A stretch of DNA of 64,000 bases from Osedax frankpressi (GCA_964035775.1 OZ038316.1:31465142-31529141), one strand, 5' to 3'; shown: positions 17,901-35,600, numbered from the stretch's first letter. The notes: a model not told the origin generated them from the sequence alone. Numbers and translations are program-made.

Positions 17901-18990
17901 TGATATTAATTCATTATCTTACTATTATATTTATATTAATTCATTATGTTACTATTATATTGATATTAATTAATTATCTTACTATTATATTAATTTTAAT
18001 TCATTATCTTACTATTATATTGATATTAATTCATTATCTTACTATTATATTTATATTAATTCCTTATCTTACTATTATATTTATATTAATTCATTACCTT
18101 ACTATTATATTGATATTAATTCATTATCTTACTATTATATTGATATTAATTCATTATCTTACTATTTTATTGATATTAATTCATTATCTTACTATTATAT
18201 TGATATTAATTCATTATCTTACTATTATATTGATATTAATTCATTATCTTACTATTATATTGATATTAATTCATTATCTTACTATTATATTTATATTAAT
18301 TCATTATGTTACTATTATATTGATATTAATTCATTATCTTACTATTATATTAATTTTAATTCATTATCTTACTATTATATTGATATTAATTCATTATCTT
18401 ACTATTATATTGATATTAATTCATTATCTTACTATTATATTTATATTAATTCATTATCTTACTATTATATTGATATTAATTCATTATCTTACTATTATAT
18501 ATATATTAATTCATTATCTTACTATTATATTTATATTAATTCATTATCTTACTATTATATTGATATTAATTCATTATCTTACTATTATATTGATATTAAT
18601 TCATTATCTTACTATTATATTGATATTAATTCATTATCTTACTATTATATTGATATTAATTCATTATCTTACTATTATATTGATATTAATTCATTATCTT
18701 ACTATTATATTGATATTAATTCATTATCTTACTATTATATTGATATTAATTCATTATCTTACTATTATATTGATATTAATTCATTATCTTACTATTATAT
18801 TGATATTAATTCATTATCTTACTATTATATTTATATTAATTCATTATCTTACTATTATATTGATATTAATTCATTATCTTACTATTATATTTATATTAAT
18901 TCATTATGTTACTATTATATTGATATTAATTAATTATCTTACTATTATATTAATTTTAATTCATTATCTTACTATTATATTGATATTAAT
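8900..18990 (+). repeat. Large duplication inside the satellite, offset 5,430 bp (181 monomers)
   Basis: TATTTTAT units at 8,981, 10,181, 10,571, 11,771 and 12,731 are repeated at 14,411, 15,611, 16,001, 17,201 and 18,163. All pairs are 5,430 bp apart except the last (5,432), which follows a 2-bp TA gain near 17,540 in the right-hand copy. The CCTCATCTTA marker agrees (10,439 and 15,869). The copies are about 4.65 kb each, roughly 8.9-13.6 and 14.3-19.0 kb, and contain the older 1,590-bp duplication. Confidence 0.85.
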
Positions 18991-21900
18991 TCATTATCTT
19001 ACTATTATATTTATATTAATTCCTTATCTTACTATTATATTTATATTAATTCATTACCTTACTATTATATTGATATTAATTCATTATCTTACTATTATAT
19101 TGATATTAATTCATTATCTTACTATTATATTGATATTAATTCATTATCTTACTATTATATTGATATTAATTCATTATCTTACTATTATATTGATATTAAT
19201 TCATTATCTTACTATTATATTTATATTAATTCATCATCTTACTATTATATTGATATTAATTCATTATCTTACTATTATATTGATATTAATTCCTTATCTT
19301 ACTATTATATTGATATTAATTCATTATCTTACTATTATATTGATATTAATTCCTTATCTTACTATTATATTGATATTAATTCATTATCTTACTATTATAT
19401 TGATATTAATTCATTATCTTACTATTATATTGATATTAATTCATTATGTTACTATTATATTGATATTAATTCCTTATCTTACTATTATATTGATATTAAT
19501 TCATTATCTTACTATTATATTGATATTAATTCATTATCTTACTATTATATTGATATTAATTCATTATCTTACTATTATATTGATATTAATTCATTATGTT
19601 ACTATTATATTGATATTAATTCATTATATTTCTATTATATTGATATTAATTCATTATCTTACTATTATATTTATATTAATTCATTATGTTACTATTATAT
19701 TGATATTAATTCATTATCTTACTATTATATTTATATTAATTCATTATGTTATTATTATATTGATATTAATTCATTATCTTACTATTATATTGATATTAAT
19801 TCATTATCTTACTATTATATTGATATTAATTCATTATGTTATTATTATATTTATATTAATTCATTATCTTACTATTATATTGATATTAATTCATTATCTT
19901 ACTATTATATTGATATTAATTCATTATCTTACTATTATATTTATATTAATTCATTATCTTACTATTATATTGATATTAATTCATTATCTTACTATTATAT
20001 TTATATTAATTCATTATCTTACTATTATATTTATATTAATTCATTATCTTACTATTATATTGATATTAATTCATTATCTTACTATTATATTTATATTAAT
20101 TCCTTATTTTACTATTATATTTATATTAATTCATTATCTTACTATTATATTGATATTAATTCATTATCTTACTATTATATTGATATTAATTCATTATCTT
20201 ACTATTATATTTATATTAATTCATTATCTTACTATTATATTTATATTAATTCATTATCTTACTATTATATTGATATTAATTGATTATCTTACTATTATAT
20301 TTATATTAATTCCTTATCTTACTATTATATTTATATTAATTCATTATCTTACTATTATATTGATATTAATTCATTATCTTACTATTATATTGATATTAAT
20401 TCATTATCTTACTATTATATTGATATTAATTCATTATCTTACTATTATATTGATATTAATTCATTATCTTACTATTATATTGATATTAATTCATTATCTT
20501 ACTATTATATTGATATTAATTCATTATCTTACTATTATATTGATATTAATTCATTATCTTACTATTATATTTATATTAATTCATTATCTTACTATTATAT
20601 TGATATTAATTCATTATCTTACTATTATATTTATATTAATTCCTTATCTTACTATTATATTTATATTAATTCATTATCTTACTATTATATTGATATTAAT
20701 TCATTATCTTACTATTATATTTATATTAATTCCTTATCTTACTATTATATTTATATTAATTCATTATCTTACTATTATATTTATATTAATTCATTATCTT
20801 ACTATTATATTGATATTAATTCATTATCTTACTATTATATTGATATTAATTCATTATCTTACTATTATATTGATATTAATTCATTATCTTACTATTATAT
20901 TGATATTAATTCATTATCTTACTATTATATTGATATTAATTCATTATCTTACTATTATATTTATATTAATTCATTATCTTACTATTATATTGATATTAAT
21001 TCATAATCTTACTATTATATTTATATTAATTCATTATGTTACTATTATATTGATATTAATTAATTATCTTACTATTATATTAATTTTAATTCATTATCTT
21101 ACTATTATATTGATATTAATTCATTATCTTACTATTATATTGATATTAATTCATTATCTTACTATTATATTGATATTAATTCATTATCTTACTATTATAT
21201 TGATATTAATTTATTATCTTACTATTATATTGATATTAATTCATTATCTTACTATTATATTGATATTAATTCATTATCTTACTATTATATTGATATTAAT
21301 TTATTATCTTACTATTATATTGATATTAATTCATTATCTTACTATTATATTTATATTAATTCATTATCTTACTATTATATTTATATTAATTCATTACCTT
21401 ACTATTATATTTATATTAATTCATTATCTTACTATTATATTGATATTAATTCATTATCTTACTATTATATTGATATTAATTCATTATCTTACTATTATAT
21501 TGATATTAATTCATTATCTTACTATTATATTTATATTAATTCATTATCTTACTATTTTATTGATATTAATTCATTATCTTACTATTATATTGATATTAAT
21601 TCATTATCTTACTATTATATTGATATTAATTCATTATCTTACTATTATATTGATATTAATTCATTATCTTACTATTATATTAATATTAATTCATTATCTT
21701 ACTATCATATTGATATTAATTCATTATCTTACTATTATATTTATATTAATTCATTATCTTACTATTATATTAATATTAATTCATTATCTTACTATCATAT
21801 TGATATTAATTCATTATCTTACTATTATATTTATATTAATTCATTATCTTACTATTATATTTATATTAATTCACTATCTTACTATTATATTAATATTAAT

Positions 21901-24900
21901 TCATTATCTTACTATCATATTGATATTAATTCATTATCTTACTATTATATTTATATTAATTCATTATCTTACTATTATATTGATATTAATTCATTATGTT
22001 ACTATTATATTGATATTAATTCCTTATCTTACTATTATATTGATATTAATTCATTATCTTACTATTTTATTGATATTAATTCATTATCTTACTATTATAT
22101 TGATATTAATTCATTATCTTACTATTATATTGATATTAATTCATTATCTTACTATTATATTGATATTAATTCATTATCTTACTATTATATTTATATTAAT
22201 TCATTATGTTACTATTATATTGATATTAATTCATTATCTTACTATTATATTAATTTTAATTCATTATCTTACTATTATATTGATATTAATTCATTATCTT
22301 ACTATTATATTGATATTAATTCATTATCTTACTATTATATTTATATTAATTCATTATCTTACTATTATATTGATATTAATTCATTATCTTACTATTATAT
22401 ATATATTAATTCATTATCTTACTATTATATTTATATTAATTCATTATCTTACTATTATATTGATATTAATTCATTATCTTACTATTATATTGATATTAAT
22501 TCCTTATCTTACTATTATATTTATATTAATTCATTATCTTACTATTTTATTGATATTAATTCATTATCTTACTATTATATTGATATTAATTCATTATCTT
22601 ACTATTATATTGATATTAATTCATTATCTTACTATTATATTGATATTAATTCATTATCTTACTATTATATTAATATTAATTCATTATCTTACTATCATAT
22701 TGATATTAATTCATTATCTTACTATTATATTTATATTAATTCATTATCTTACTATTATATTAATATTAATTCATTATCTTACTATCATATTGATATTAAT
22801 TCATTATCTTACTATTATATTTATATTAATTCATTATCTTACTATTATATTTATATTAATTCACTATCTTACTATTATATTAATATTAATTCATTATCTT
22901 ACTATCATATTGATATTAATTCATTATCTTACTATTATATTTATATTAATTCATTATCTTACTATTATATTGATATTAATTCATTATGTTACTATTATAT
23001 TGATATTAATTCCTTATCTTACTATTATATTGATATTAATTCATTATCTTACTATTTTATTGATATTAATTCATTATCTTACTATTATATTGATATTAAT
23101 TCATTATCTTACTATTATATTGATATTAATTCATTATCTTACTATTATATTGATATTAATTCATTATCTTACTATTATATTTATATTAATTCATTATGTT
23201 ACTATTATATTGATATTAATTCATTATCTTACTATTATATTAATTTTAATTCATTATCTTACTATTATATTGATATTAATTCATTATCTTACTATTATAT
23301 TGATATTAATTCATTATCTTACTATTATATTTATATTAATTCATTATCTTACTATTATATTGATATTAATTCATTATCTTACTATTATATATATATTAAT
23401 TCATTATCTTACTATTATATTTATATTAATTCATTATCTTACTATTATATTGATATTAATTCATTATCTTACTATTATATTGATATTAATTCATTATCTT
23501 ACTATTATATTGATATTAATTCATTATCTTACTATTATATTGATATTAATTCATTATCTTACTATTATATTGATATTAATTCATTATCTTACTATTATAT
23601 TGATATTAATTCATTATCTTACTATTATATTGATATTAATTCATTATCTTACTATTATATTGATATTAATTCATTATCTTACTATTATATTGATATTAAT
23701 TCATTATCTTACTATTATATTTATATTAATTCATTATCTTACTATTATATTGATATTAATTCATTATCTTACTATTATATTTATATTAATTCATTATGTT
23801 ACTATTATATTGATATTAATTAATTATCTTACTATTATATTAATTTTAATTCATTATCTTACTATTATATTGATATTAATTCATTATCTTACTATTATAT
23901 TTATATTAATTCCTTATCTTACTATTATATTTATATTAATTCATTACCTTACTATTATATTGATATTAATTCATTATCTTACTATTATATTGATATTAAT
24001 TCATTATCTTACTATTATATTGATATTAATTCATTATCTTACTATTATATTGATATTAATTCATTATCTTACTATTATATTGATATTAATTCATTATCTT
24101 ACTATTATATTTATATTAATTCATCATCTTACTATTATATTGATATTAATTCATTATCTTACTATTATATTGATATTAATTCCTTATCTTACTATTATAT
24201 TGATATTAATTCATTATCTTACTATTATATTGATATTAATTCCTTATCTTACTATTATATTGATATTAATTCATTATCTTACTATTATATTGATATTAAT
24301 TCATTATCTTACTATTATATTGATATTAATTCATTATGTTACTATTATATTGATATTAATTCCTTATCTTACTATTATATTGATATTAATTCATTATCTT
24401 ACTATTATATTGATATTAATTCATTATCTTACTATTATATTGATATTAATTCATTATCTTACTATTATATTGATATTAATTCATTATGTTACTATTATAT
24501 TGATATTAATTCATTATATTTCTATTATATTGATATTAATTCATTATCTTACTATTATATTTATATTAATTCATTATGTTACTATTATATTGATATTAAT
24601 TCATTATCTTACTATTATATTTATATTAATTCATTATGTTATTATTATATTGATATTAATTCATTATCTTACTATTATATTGATATTAATTCATTATCTT
24701 ACTATTATATTGATATTAATTCATTATGTTATTATTATATTTATATTAATTCATTATCTTACTATTATATTGATATTAATTCATTATCTTACTATTATAT
24801 TGATATTAATTCATTATCTTACTATTATATTTATATTAATTCATTATCTTACTATTATATTGATATTAATTCATTATCTTACTATTATATTTATATTAAT

Positions 24901-26240
24901 TCATTATCTTACTATTATATTTATATTAATTCATTATCTTACTATTATATTGATATTAATTCATTATCTTACTATTATATTTATATTAATTCCTTATCTT
25001 ACTATTATATTTATATTAATTCATTATCTTACTATTATATTGATATTAATTCATTATCTTACTATTATATTGATATTAATTCATTATCTTACTATTATAT
25101 TTATATTAATTCATTATCTTACTATTATATTTATATTAATTCATTATCTTACTATTATATTGATATTAATTCATTATCTTACTATTATATTTATATTAAT
25201 TCCTTATCTTACTATTATATTTATATTAATTCATTATCTTACTATTATATTGATATTAATTCATTATCTTACTATTATATTGATATTAATTCATTATCTT
25301 ACTATTATATTGATATTAATTCATTATCTTACTATTATATTGATATTAATTCATTATCTTACTATTATATTGATATTAATTCATTATCTTACTATTATAT
25401 TGATATTAATTCATTATCTTACTATTATATTGATATTAATTCATTATCTTACTATTATATTTATATTAATTCATTATCTTACTATTATATTGATATTAAT
25501 TCATTATCTTACTATTATATTTATATTAATTCCTTATCTTACTATTATATTTATATTAATTCATTATCTTACTATTATATTGATATTAATTCATTATCTT
25601 ACTATTATATTTATATTAATTCCTTATCTTACTATTATATTTATATTAATTCATTATCTTACTATTATATTTATATTAATTCATTATCTTACTATTATAT
25701 TGATATTAATTCATTATCTTACTATTATATTGATATTAATTCATTATCTTACTATTATATTGATATTAATTCATTATCTTACTATTATATTGATATTAAT
25801 TCATTATCTTACTATTATATTGATATTAATTCATTATCTTACTATTATATTTATATTAATTCATTATCTTACTATTATATTGATATTAATTCATAATCTT
25901 ACTATTATATTTATATTAATTCATTATGTTACTATTATATTGATATTAATTAATTATCTTACTATTATATTAATTTTAATTCATTATCTTACTATTATAT
26001 TGATATTAATTCATTATCTTACTATTATATTGATATTAATTCATTATCTTACTATTATATTGATATTAATTCATTATCTTACTATTATATTGATATTAAT
26101 TTATTATCTTACTATTATATTGATATTAATTCATTATCTTACTATTATATTGATATTAATTCATTATCTTACTATTATATTGATATTAATTTATTATCTT
26201 ACTATTATATTGATATTAATTCATTATCTTACTATTATAT
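18100..26240 (+). repeat. Large duplication inside the satellite, offset 4,890 bp (163 monomers)
   Basis: Markers 4,890 bp apart include TATTTTAT (18,163 and 23,053), TCATCATCTT (19,231 and 24,121), the TATATTTCTATT unit (19,621 and 24,511), TCATAATCTT (21,001 and 25,891) and two TTATTATCTT units (21,211/21,301 and 26,101/26,191). The unit with TGATTATCTT at 20,281 is private to the left copy, so the copies have started to diverge. Confidence 0.85.
21500..23450 (+). repeat. Tandem duplication inside the satellite, period 990 bp (33 monomers)
   Basis: TATTTTAT units at 21,553 and 22,063 recur at 22,543 and 23,053. The accompanying cluster of ACTATCATAT units, an otherwise rare variant, is also duplicated. 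Related ACTATCATAT clusters occur at 33,460-33,680, so this subtype has spread. Confidence 0.8.
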
Positions 26241-27889
26241 TTATATTAATTCATTATCTTACTATTATATTGATATTAATTCATTATGTTACTATTATAT
26301 TTATATTAATTCATTATGTTACTATTATATTGATATTAATTAATTATCTTACTATTATATTAATTTTAATTCATTATCTTACTATTATATTTATATTAAT
26401 TCATTATCTTACTATTATATTAATATTAATTCATTATCTTACTATTATATTTATATTAATTCATTATCTTACTATTATATTGATATTAATTCATTATCTT
26501 ACTATTATATTGATATTAATTCCTTATCTTACTATTATATTGATATTAATTCATTATCTTACTATTATATTGATATTAATTCCTTATCTTACTATTATAT
26601 TGATATTAATTCATTATCTTACTATTATATTGATATTAATTCATTATTTTACTATTATATTGATATTAATTCATTATGTTACTATTATATTGATATTAAT
26701 TCATTATCTTACTATTATATTTATATTAATTCCTTATCTTACTATTATATTTATATTAATTCATTATCTTACTATTATATTGATATTAATTCATTATCTT
26801 ACTATTATATTGATATTAATTCATTATCTTACTATTATATTTATATTAATTCATTATCTTACTATTATATTTATATTAATTCATTATCTTACTATTATAT
26901 TGATATTAATTCATTATCTTACTATTATATTGATATTAATTCATTATCTTACTATTATATTGATATTAATTCATTATCTTACTATTATATTTATATTAAT
27001 TCATTATCTTACTATTATATTTATATTAATTCATTATCTTACTATTATATTTATATTAATTCATTATCTTACTATTATATTGATATTAATTCATTATCTT
27101 ACTATTATATTTATATTAATTCCTTATCTTACTATTATATTTATATTAATTCATTATCTTACTATTATATTGATATTAATTCATTATCTTACTATTATAT
27201 TGATATTAATTCATTATCTTACTATTATATTGATATTAATTCATTATCTTACTATTATATTGATATTAATTCATTATCTTACTATTATATTGATATTAAT
27301 TCATTATCTTACTATTATATTGATATTAATTCATTATCTTACTATTATATTTATATTAATTCATTATCTTACTATTATATTGATATTAATTCATTATCTT
27401 ACTATTATATTTATATTAATTCATTATGTTACTATTATATTGATATTAATTAATTATCTTACTATTATATTAATTTTAATTCATTATCTTACTATTATAT
27501 TGATATTAATTCATTATCTTACTATTATATTGATATTAATTCATTATCTTACTATTATATTGATATTAATTCATTATCTTACTATTATATTGATATTAAT
27601 TCATTATCTTACTATTATATTTATATTAATTCATTATCTTACTATTATATTGATATTAATTCATTATCTTACTATTATATTTATATTAATTCATTATGTT
27701 ACTATTATATTGATATTAATTAATTATCTTACTATTATATTAATTTTAATTCATTATCTTACTATTATATTGATATTAATTCATTATCTTACTATTATAT
27801 TTATATTAATTCCTTATCTTACTATTATATTTATATTAATTCATTATCTTACTATTATATTGATATTAATTCATTATCTTACTATTATA

Positions 27890-28580
27890 TTTATATTAAT
27901 TCCTTATCTTACTATTATATTTATATTAATTCATTATCTTACTATTATATTTATATTAATTCATTATCTTACTATTATATTTATATTAATTCATTATCTT
28001 ACTATTATGTTTATATTAATTCATTATCTTACTATTATATTTATATTAATTCATTATCTTACTATTATATTTATATTAATTCATTATCTTACTATTATAT
28101 TTATATTAATTCATTATCTTACTATTATATTTATATTAATTCCTTATCTTACTATTATATTTATATTAATTCATTATCTTACTATTATATTGATATTAAT
28201 TCATTATCTTACTATTATATTTATATTAATTCCTTATCTTACTATTATATTTATATTAATTCATTATCTTACTATTATATTGATATTAATTCATTATCTT
28301 ACTATTATATTTATATTAATTCCTTATCTTACTATTATATTTATATTAATTCATTATCTTACTATTATATTTATATTAATTCATTATCTTACTATTATAT
28401 TTATATTAATTCATTATCTTACTATTATGTTTATATTAATTCATTATCTTACTATTATATTTATATTAATTCATTATCTTACTATTATATTTATATTAAT
28501 TCATTATCTTACTATTATATTTATATTAATTCATTATCTTACTATTATATTTATATTAATTCCTTATCTTACTATTATAT
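27890..28580 (+). repeat. Tandem duplication inside the satellite, period 420 bp (14 monomers)
   Basis: The rare ACTATTATGT unit is at 28,001 and 28,421, and TCCTTATCTT units at 27,901 and 28,141 recur at 28,321 and 28,561. Nearly all monomers here are of the TT type, unlike the mixed composition elsewhere. Confidence 0.75.
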
Positions 28581-29734
28581 TTATATTAATTCATTATCTT
28601 ACTATTATATTTATATTAATTCATTATCTTACTATTATATTTATATTAATTCATTATCTTACTATTATATTTATATTAATTCCTTATCTTACTATTATAT
28701 TTATATTAATTCATTATCTTACTATTATATTTATATTAATTCATTATCTTACTATTATATTTATATTAATTCATTATCTTACTATTATATTTATATTAAT
28801 TCATTATCTTACTATTATATTTATATTAATTCATTATCTTACTATTATATTGATATTAATTCATTATCTTACTATTATATTGATATTAATTCATTATCTT
28901 ACTATTATATTTATATTAATTCATTATCTTACTATTATATTTATATTAATTCATAATCTTACTATTATATTGATATTAATTCATTATCTTACTATTATAT
29001 TGATATTAATTCACTATCTTACTATTATATTTATATTAATTCATAATCTTACTATTATATTGATATTAATTCATTATCTTACTATTATATTGATATTAAT
29101 TCATTATCTTACTATTATATTTATATTAATTCATTATCTTACTATTATATTTATATTAATTCATAATCTTACTATTATATTGATATTAATTCATTATCTT
29201 ACTATTATATTGATATTAATTCATTATCTTACTATTATATTTATATTAATTCATAATCTTACTATTATATTGATATTAATTCATTATCTTACTATTATAT
29301 TGATATTAATTCATTATCTTACTATTATATTTATATTAATTCATTATCTTACTATTATATTGATATTAATTCATTATCTTACTATTATATTTATATTAAT
29401 TCATTATCTTACTATTATATTTATATTAATTCATTATCTTACTATTATATTTATATTAATTCATTATCTTACTATTATATTGATATTAATTCATTATCTT
29501 ACTATTATATTTATATTAATTCATTATCTTACTATTATATTTATATTAATTCATTATCTTACTATTATATTTATATTAATTCATTATCTTACTATTATAT
29601 TGATATTAATTCATTATCTTACTATTATATTGATATTAATTCATTATCTTACTATTATATTGATATTAATTCATTATCTTACTATTATATTTATATTAAT
29701 TCATTATCTTACTATTATATTTATATTAATTCAT

Positions 29735-32600
29735 TATCTTACTATTATATTAATTCATTATCTTACTATTATATTTATATTAATTCATTATCTTACTATT
29801 ATATTTATATTAATTCATTATCTTACTATTATATTAATTCATTATCTTACTATTATATTTATATTAATTCATTATCTTACTATTATATTTATATTAATTC
29901 ATTATCTTACTATTATATTAATTCATTATCTTACTATTATATTGATATTAATTCATTATCTTACTATTATATTGATATTAATTCATTATCTTACTATTAT
30001 ATTTATATTAATTCATTATCTTACTATTATATTGATATTAATTCATTATCTTACTATTATATTTATATTAATTCATTATCTTACTATTATATTTATATTA
30101 ATTCATTATCTTGCTATTATATTTATATTAATTCATTATCTTACTATTATGTTTATATTAATTCATTATCTTACTATTATATTAATTCATTATCTTACTA
30201 TTATATTGATATTAATTCATTATCTTACTATTATATTGATATTAATTCATTATCTTACTATTATATTGATATTAATTCATTATCTTACTATTATATTGAT
30301 ATTAATTCATTATCTTACTATTATATTGATATTAATTCATTATCTTACTATTATATTGATATTAATTCCTTATCTTACTATTATATTAATTCATTATCTT
30401 ACTATTATATTTATATTAATTCATTATCTTACTATTATGTTTATATTAATTCATTATCTTACTATTATATTAATTCATTATCTTACTATTATATTTATAT
30501 TAATTCATTATCTTACTATTATGTTTATATTAATTCATTATCTTACTATTATATTGATATTAATTCATTATCTTACTATTATATTAATATTAATTCATTA
30601 TCTTACTATTATATTTATATTAATTCATTATCTTACTATTATGTTTATATTAATTCATTATCTTACTATTATATTTATATTAATTCATTATCTTACTATT
30701 ATATTTATATTAATTCATTATCTTACTATTATATTGATATTAATTCATTATCTTACTATTATATTTATATTAATTCATTATCTTACTATTATGTTTATAT
30801 TAATTCATTATCTTACTATTATATTGATATTAATTCATTATCTTACTATTATATTAATATTAATTCATTATCTTACTATTATATTTATATTAATTCATTA
30901 TCTTACTATTATGTTTATATTAATTCATTATCTTACTATTATATTTATATTAATTCATTATCTTACTATTATATTTATATTAATTCATTATCTTACTATT
31001 ATGTTTATATTAATTCATTATCTTACTATTATATTAATTCATTATCTTACTATTATATTTATATTAATTCATTATCTTACTATTATATTTATATTAATTC
31101 ATTATCTTACTATTATATTAATTCATTATCTTACTATTATATTGATATTAATTCATTATCTTACTATTATATTGATATTAATTCCTTATCTTACTATTAT
31201 ATTGATATTAATTCATTATCTTACTATTATATTGATATTAATTCCTTATCTTACTATTATATTTATATTAATTCATTATCTTACTATTATATTGATATTA
31301 ATTCATTATATTACTCTTATATTGATATTAATTCATTATCTTACTATTATATTGATATTAATTCCTTATCTTACTATTATATTTATATTAATTCATTACC
31401 TTACTATATTGATATTAATTCCTTATCTTACTATTATATTTATATTAATTCATTACCTTACTATTATGTTTATATTAATTCATTATCTTACTATTATATT
31501 AATTCATTATCTTACTATTATATTTATATTAATTCATTATCTTACTCTTATATTGATATTAATTCATTATCTTACTATTATATTTATATTAATTTATTAT
31601 CTTACTATTATATTTATATTAATTCATTATCTTACTATTATATTGATATTAATTCATTATCTTACTATTATATTGATATTAATTCATTATCTTACTATTA
31701 TATTTATATTAATTCATTATCTTACTATTATATTTATATTAATTCATTATCTTACTATTGTATTTATATTAATTCATTATCTTACTATTATATTTATATT
31801 AATTCATTATCTTACTATTATGTTTATATTAATTCATTATCTTATACTATTATATTAATTCATTATCTTACTATTATATTTATATTAATTCATTATCTTA
31901 CTCTTATATTGATATTAATTCATTATCTTACTATTATATTTATATTAATTTATTATCTTACTATTATATTTATATTAATTCATTATCTTACTATTATATT
32001 GATATTAATTCATTATCTTACTCTTATATTGATATTAATTCATTATCTTACTATTATCTTGATATTAATTCATTATCTTACTATTATATTTATATTAATT
32101 CATTATCTTACTATTATATTTATATTAATTCATTATCTTACTATTATATTTATATTAATTCATTATCTTACTATTATGTTTATATTAATTCATTATCTTA
32201 CTATTATATTAATTCATTATCTTACTATTATATTTATATTAATTCATTATCTTACTATTATGTTTATATTAATTCATTATCTTACTATTATATTAATTCA
32301 TTATCTTACTATTATGTTTATATTAATTCATTATCTTACTATTATATTAATTCATTATCTTACTATTATATTTATATTAATTCATTATCTTACTATTATG
32401 TTTATATTAATTCATTATCTTACTATTATATTAATTCATTATCTTACTATTATATTTATATTAATTCATTATCTTACTATTATATTTATATTAATTCATT
32501 ATCTTACTATTGTATTTATATTAATTCATTATCTTACTATTATGTTTATATTAATTCATTATCTTACTATTATATTAATTCATTATCTTACTATTATATT
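29735..32600 (+). repeat. Satellite subdomain rich in 24-bp short monomers
   Basis: Many units here lack the first 6 bp, giving 24-bp monomers such as those near 29,750, 29,830, 29,910, 30,180, 30,385, 30,470, 31,030, 31,110, 31,500, 31,855 and several between 32,200 and 32,580. ACTATTATGT and ACTCTTAT units are concentrated in the same stretch. A 27-bp unit lies near 31,405 and a 2-bp gain near 31,840. Smaller groups of 24-bp units occur near 8,430-8,520, 38,890-39,190 and 42,210. This is a distinct sequence family within the array. Confidence 0.8.
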
Positions 32601-35600
32601 TATATTAATTCATTATCTTACTATTATATTTATATTAATTCATTATCTTACTATTATATTTATATTAATTCATTATCTTACTATTGTATTTATATTAATT
32701 CATTATCTTACTATTATATTGATATTAATTCATTATCTTACTATTATATTGATATTAATTCATTATCTTACTATTATATTGATATTAATTCATTATCTTA
32801 CTATTATATTGATATTAATTCATTATCTTACTATTATATTGATATTAATTCATTATGTTACTATTATATTTATATTAATTCATTATCTTACTATTATATT
32901 GATATTAATTCCTTATCTTACTATTATATTGATATTAATTCATTATCTTACTATTATATTGATATTAATTCCTTATCTTACTATTATATTGATATTAATT
33001 CATTATCTTACTATTATATTGATATTAATTCATTATCTTACTATTATATTGATATTAATTCATTATGTTACTATTATATTGATATTAATTCATTATCTTA
33101 CTATTATATTGATATTAATTCATTATCTTACTATTATATTGATATTAATTCATTATGTTACTATTATATTGATATTAATTCATTATCTTACTATTATATT
33201 GATATTAATTCATTATGTTACTATTATATTGATATTAATTCATTATGTTACTATTATATTGATATTAATTCATTATCTTACTATTATATTGATATTAATT
33301 CATTATCTTACTATTATATTGATATTAATTCATTATGTTACTATTATATTTATATTAATTCATTATCTTACTATTATATTGATATTAATTCATTATCTTA
33401 CTATTATATTTATATTAATTCACTATCTTACTATTATATTAATATTAATTCATTATCTTACTATCATATTGATATTAATTCATTATCTTACTATTATATT
33501 TATATTAATTCATTATCTTACTATTATATTAATATTAATTCATTATCTTACTATCATATTGATATTAATTCATTATCTTACTATTATATTTATATTAATT
33601 CATTATCTTACTATTATATTTATATTAATTCACTATCTTACTATTATATTAATATTAATTCATTATCTTACTATCATATTGATATTAATTCATTATCTTA
33701 CTATTATATTTATATTAATTCATTATCTTACTATTATATTGATATTAATTCATTATCTTACTATTATATTGATATTAATTCATTATCTTACTATTATATT
33801 AATATTAATTCATTATCTTACTATTATATTGATATTAATTCATTATCTTACTATTATATTGATATTAATTCATTATCTTACTATTATATTTATATTAATT
33901 CATTATCTTACTATTATATTGATATTAATTCATTATCTTACTATTATGTTTATATTAATTCATTATCTTACTATTATATTTATATTAATTCATTATCTTA
34001 CTATTATGTTTATATTAATTCATTATCTTACTATTATATTTATATTAATTCATTATCTTACTATTATATTTATATTAATTCATTATCTTACTATTATATT
34101 GATATTAATTCATTATCTTACTATTATATTGATATTAATTCATTATCTTACTATTATATTGATATTAATTCATTATCTTACTATTATATTTATATTAATT
34201 CATTATCTTACTATTATATTTATATTAATTCATTATCTTACTATTATATTTATATTAATTCATTATCTTACTATTATGTTTATATTAATTCATTATCTTA
34301 CTATTATATTTATATTAATTCATTATCTTACTATTATATTTATATTAATTCATTATCTTACTATTATATTTATATTAATTCATTATCTTACTATTATATT
34401 TATATTAATTCATTATCTTACTATTATATTTATATTTATTCATTATCTTACTATTATATTTATATTAATTCATTATCTTACTATTATATTTATATTAATT
34501 CATTATCTTACTATTATATTTATATTAATTCATTATCTTACTATTATATTTATATTAATTCATTATCTTACTCTTATATTGATATTAATTCATTATCTTA
34601 CTATTATATTTATATTAATTCATTATCTTACTATTATATTGATATTAATTCATTATCTTACTATTATATTTATATTAATTCATTATCTTACTATTATATT
34701 GATATTAATTCATTATCTTACTATTATATTTATATTAATTCATTATCTTACTATTATATTTATATTAATTCATTATCTTACTATTATATTTATATTAATT
34801 CACTATATTACTATTATATTGATATTAATTCATTATCTTACTATTATATTTATATTAATTCATTATCTTACTATTATATTTATATTAATTCATTATCTTA
34901 CTATTATATTGATATTAATTCATTATCTTACTATTATATTTATATTAATTCCTTATCTTACTATTATATTTATATTAATTCCTTATCTTACTATTATATT
35001 GATATTAATTCATTATCTTACTATTATATTTATATTAATTCCTTATCTTACTATTATATTTATATTAATTCATTATCTTACTATTATATTGATATTAATT
35101 CATTATCTTACTATTATATTTATATTAATTCATTATCTTACTATTATATTGATATTAATTCATTATCTTACTATTATATTTATATTAATTCATTATCTTA
35201 CTATTATATTTATATTAATTCATTATCTTACTATTATATTGATATTAATTCATTATCTTACTATTATATTGATATTAATTCATTATCTTACTATTATATT
35301 GATATTAATTCATTATCTTACTATTATATTTATATTAATTCATTATCTTACTATTATATTGATATTAATTCATTATCTTACTATTATATTTATATTAATT
35401 CATTATCTTACTATTATATTGATATTAATTCATTATCTTACTATTATATTGATATTAATTCATTATCTTACTATTATATTGATATTAATTCATTATCTTA
35501 CTATTATATTGATATTAATTCATTATCTTACTATTATATTGATATTAATTCATTATCTTACTATTATATTGATATTAATTCATTATCTTACTATTATATT

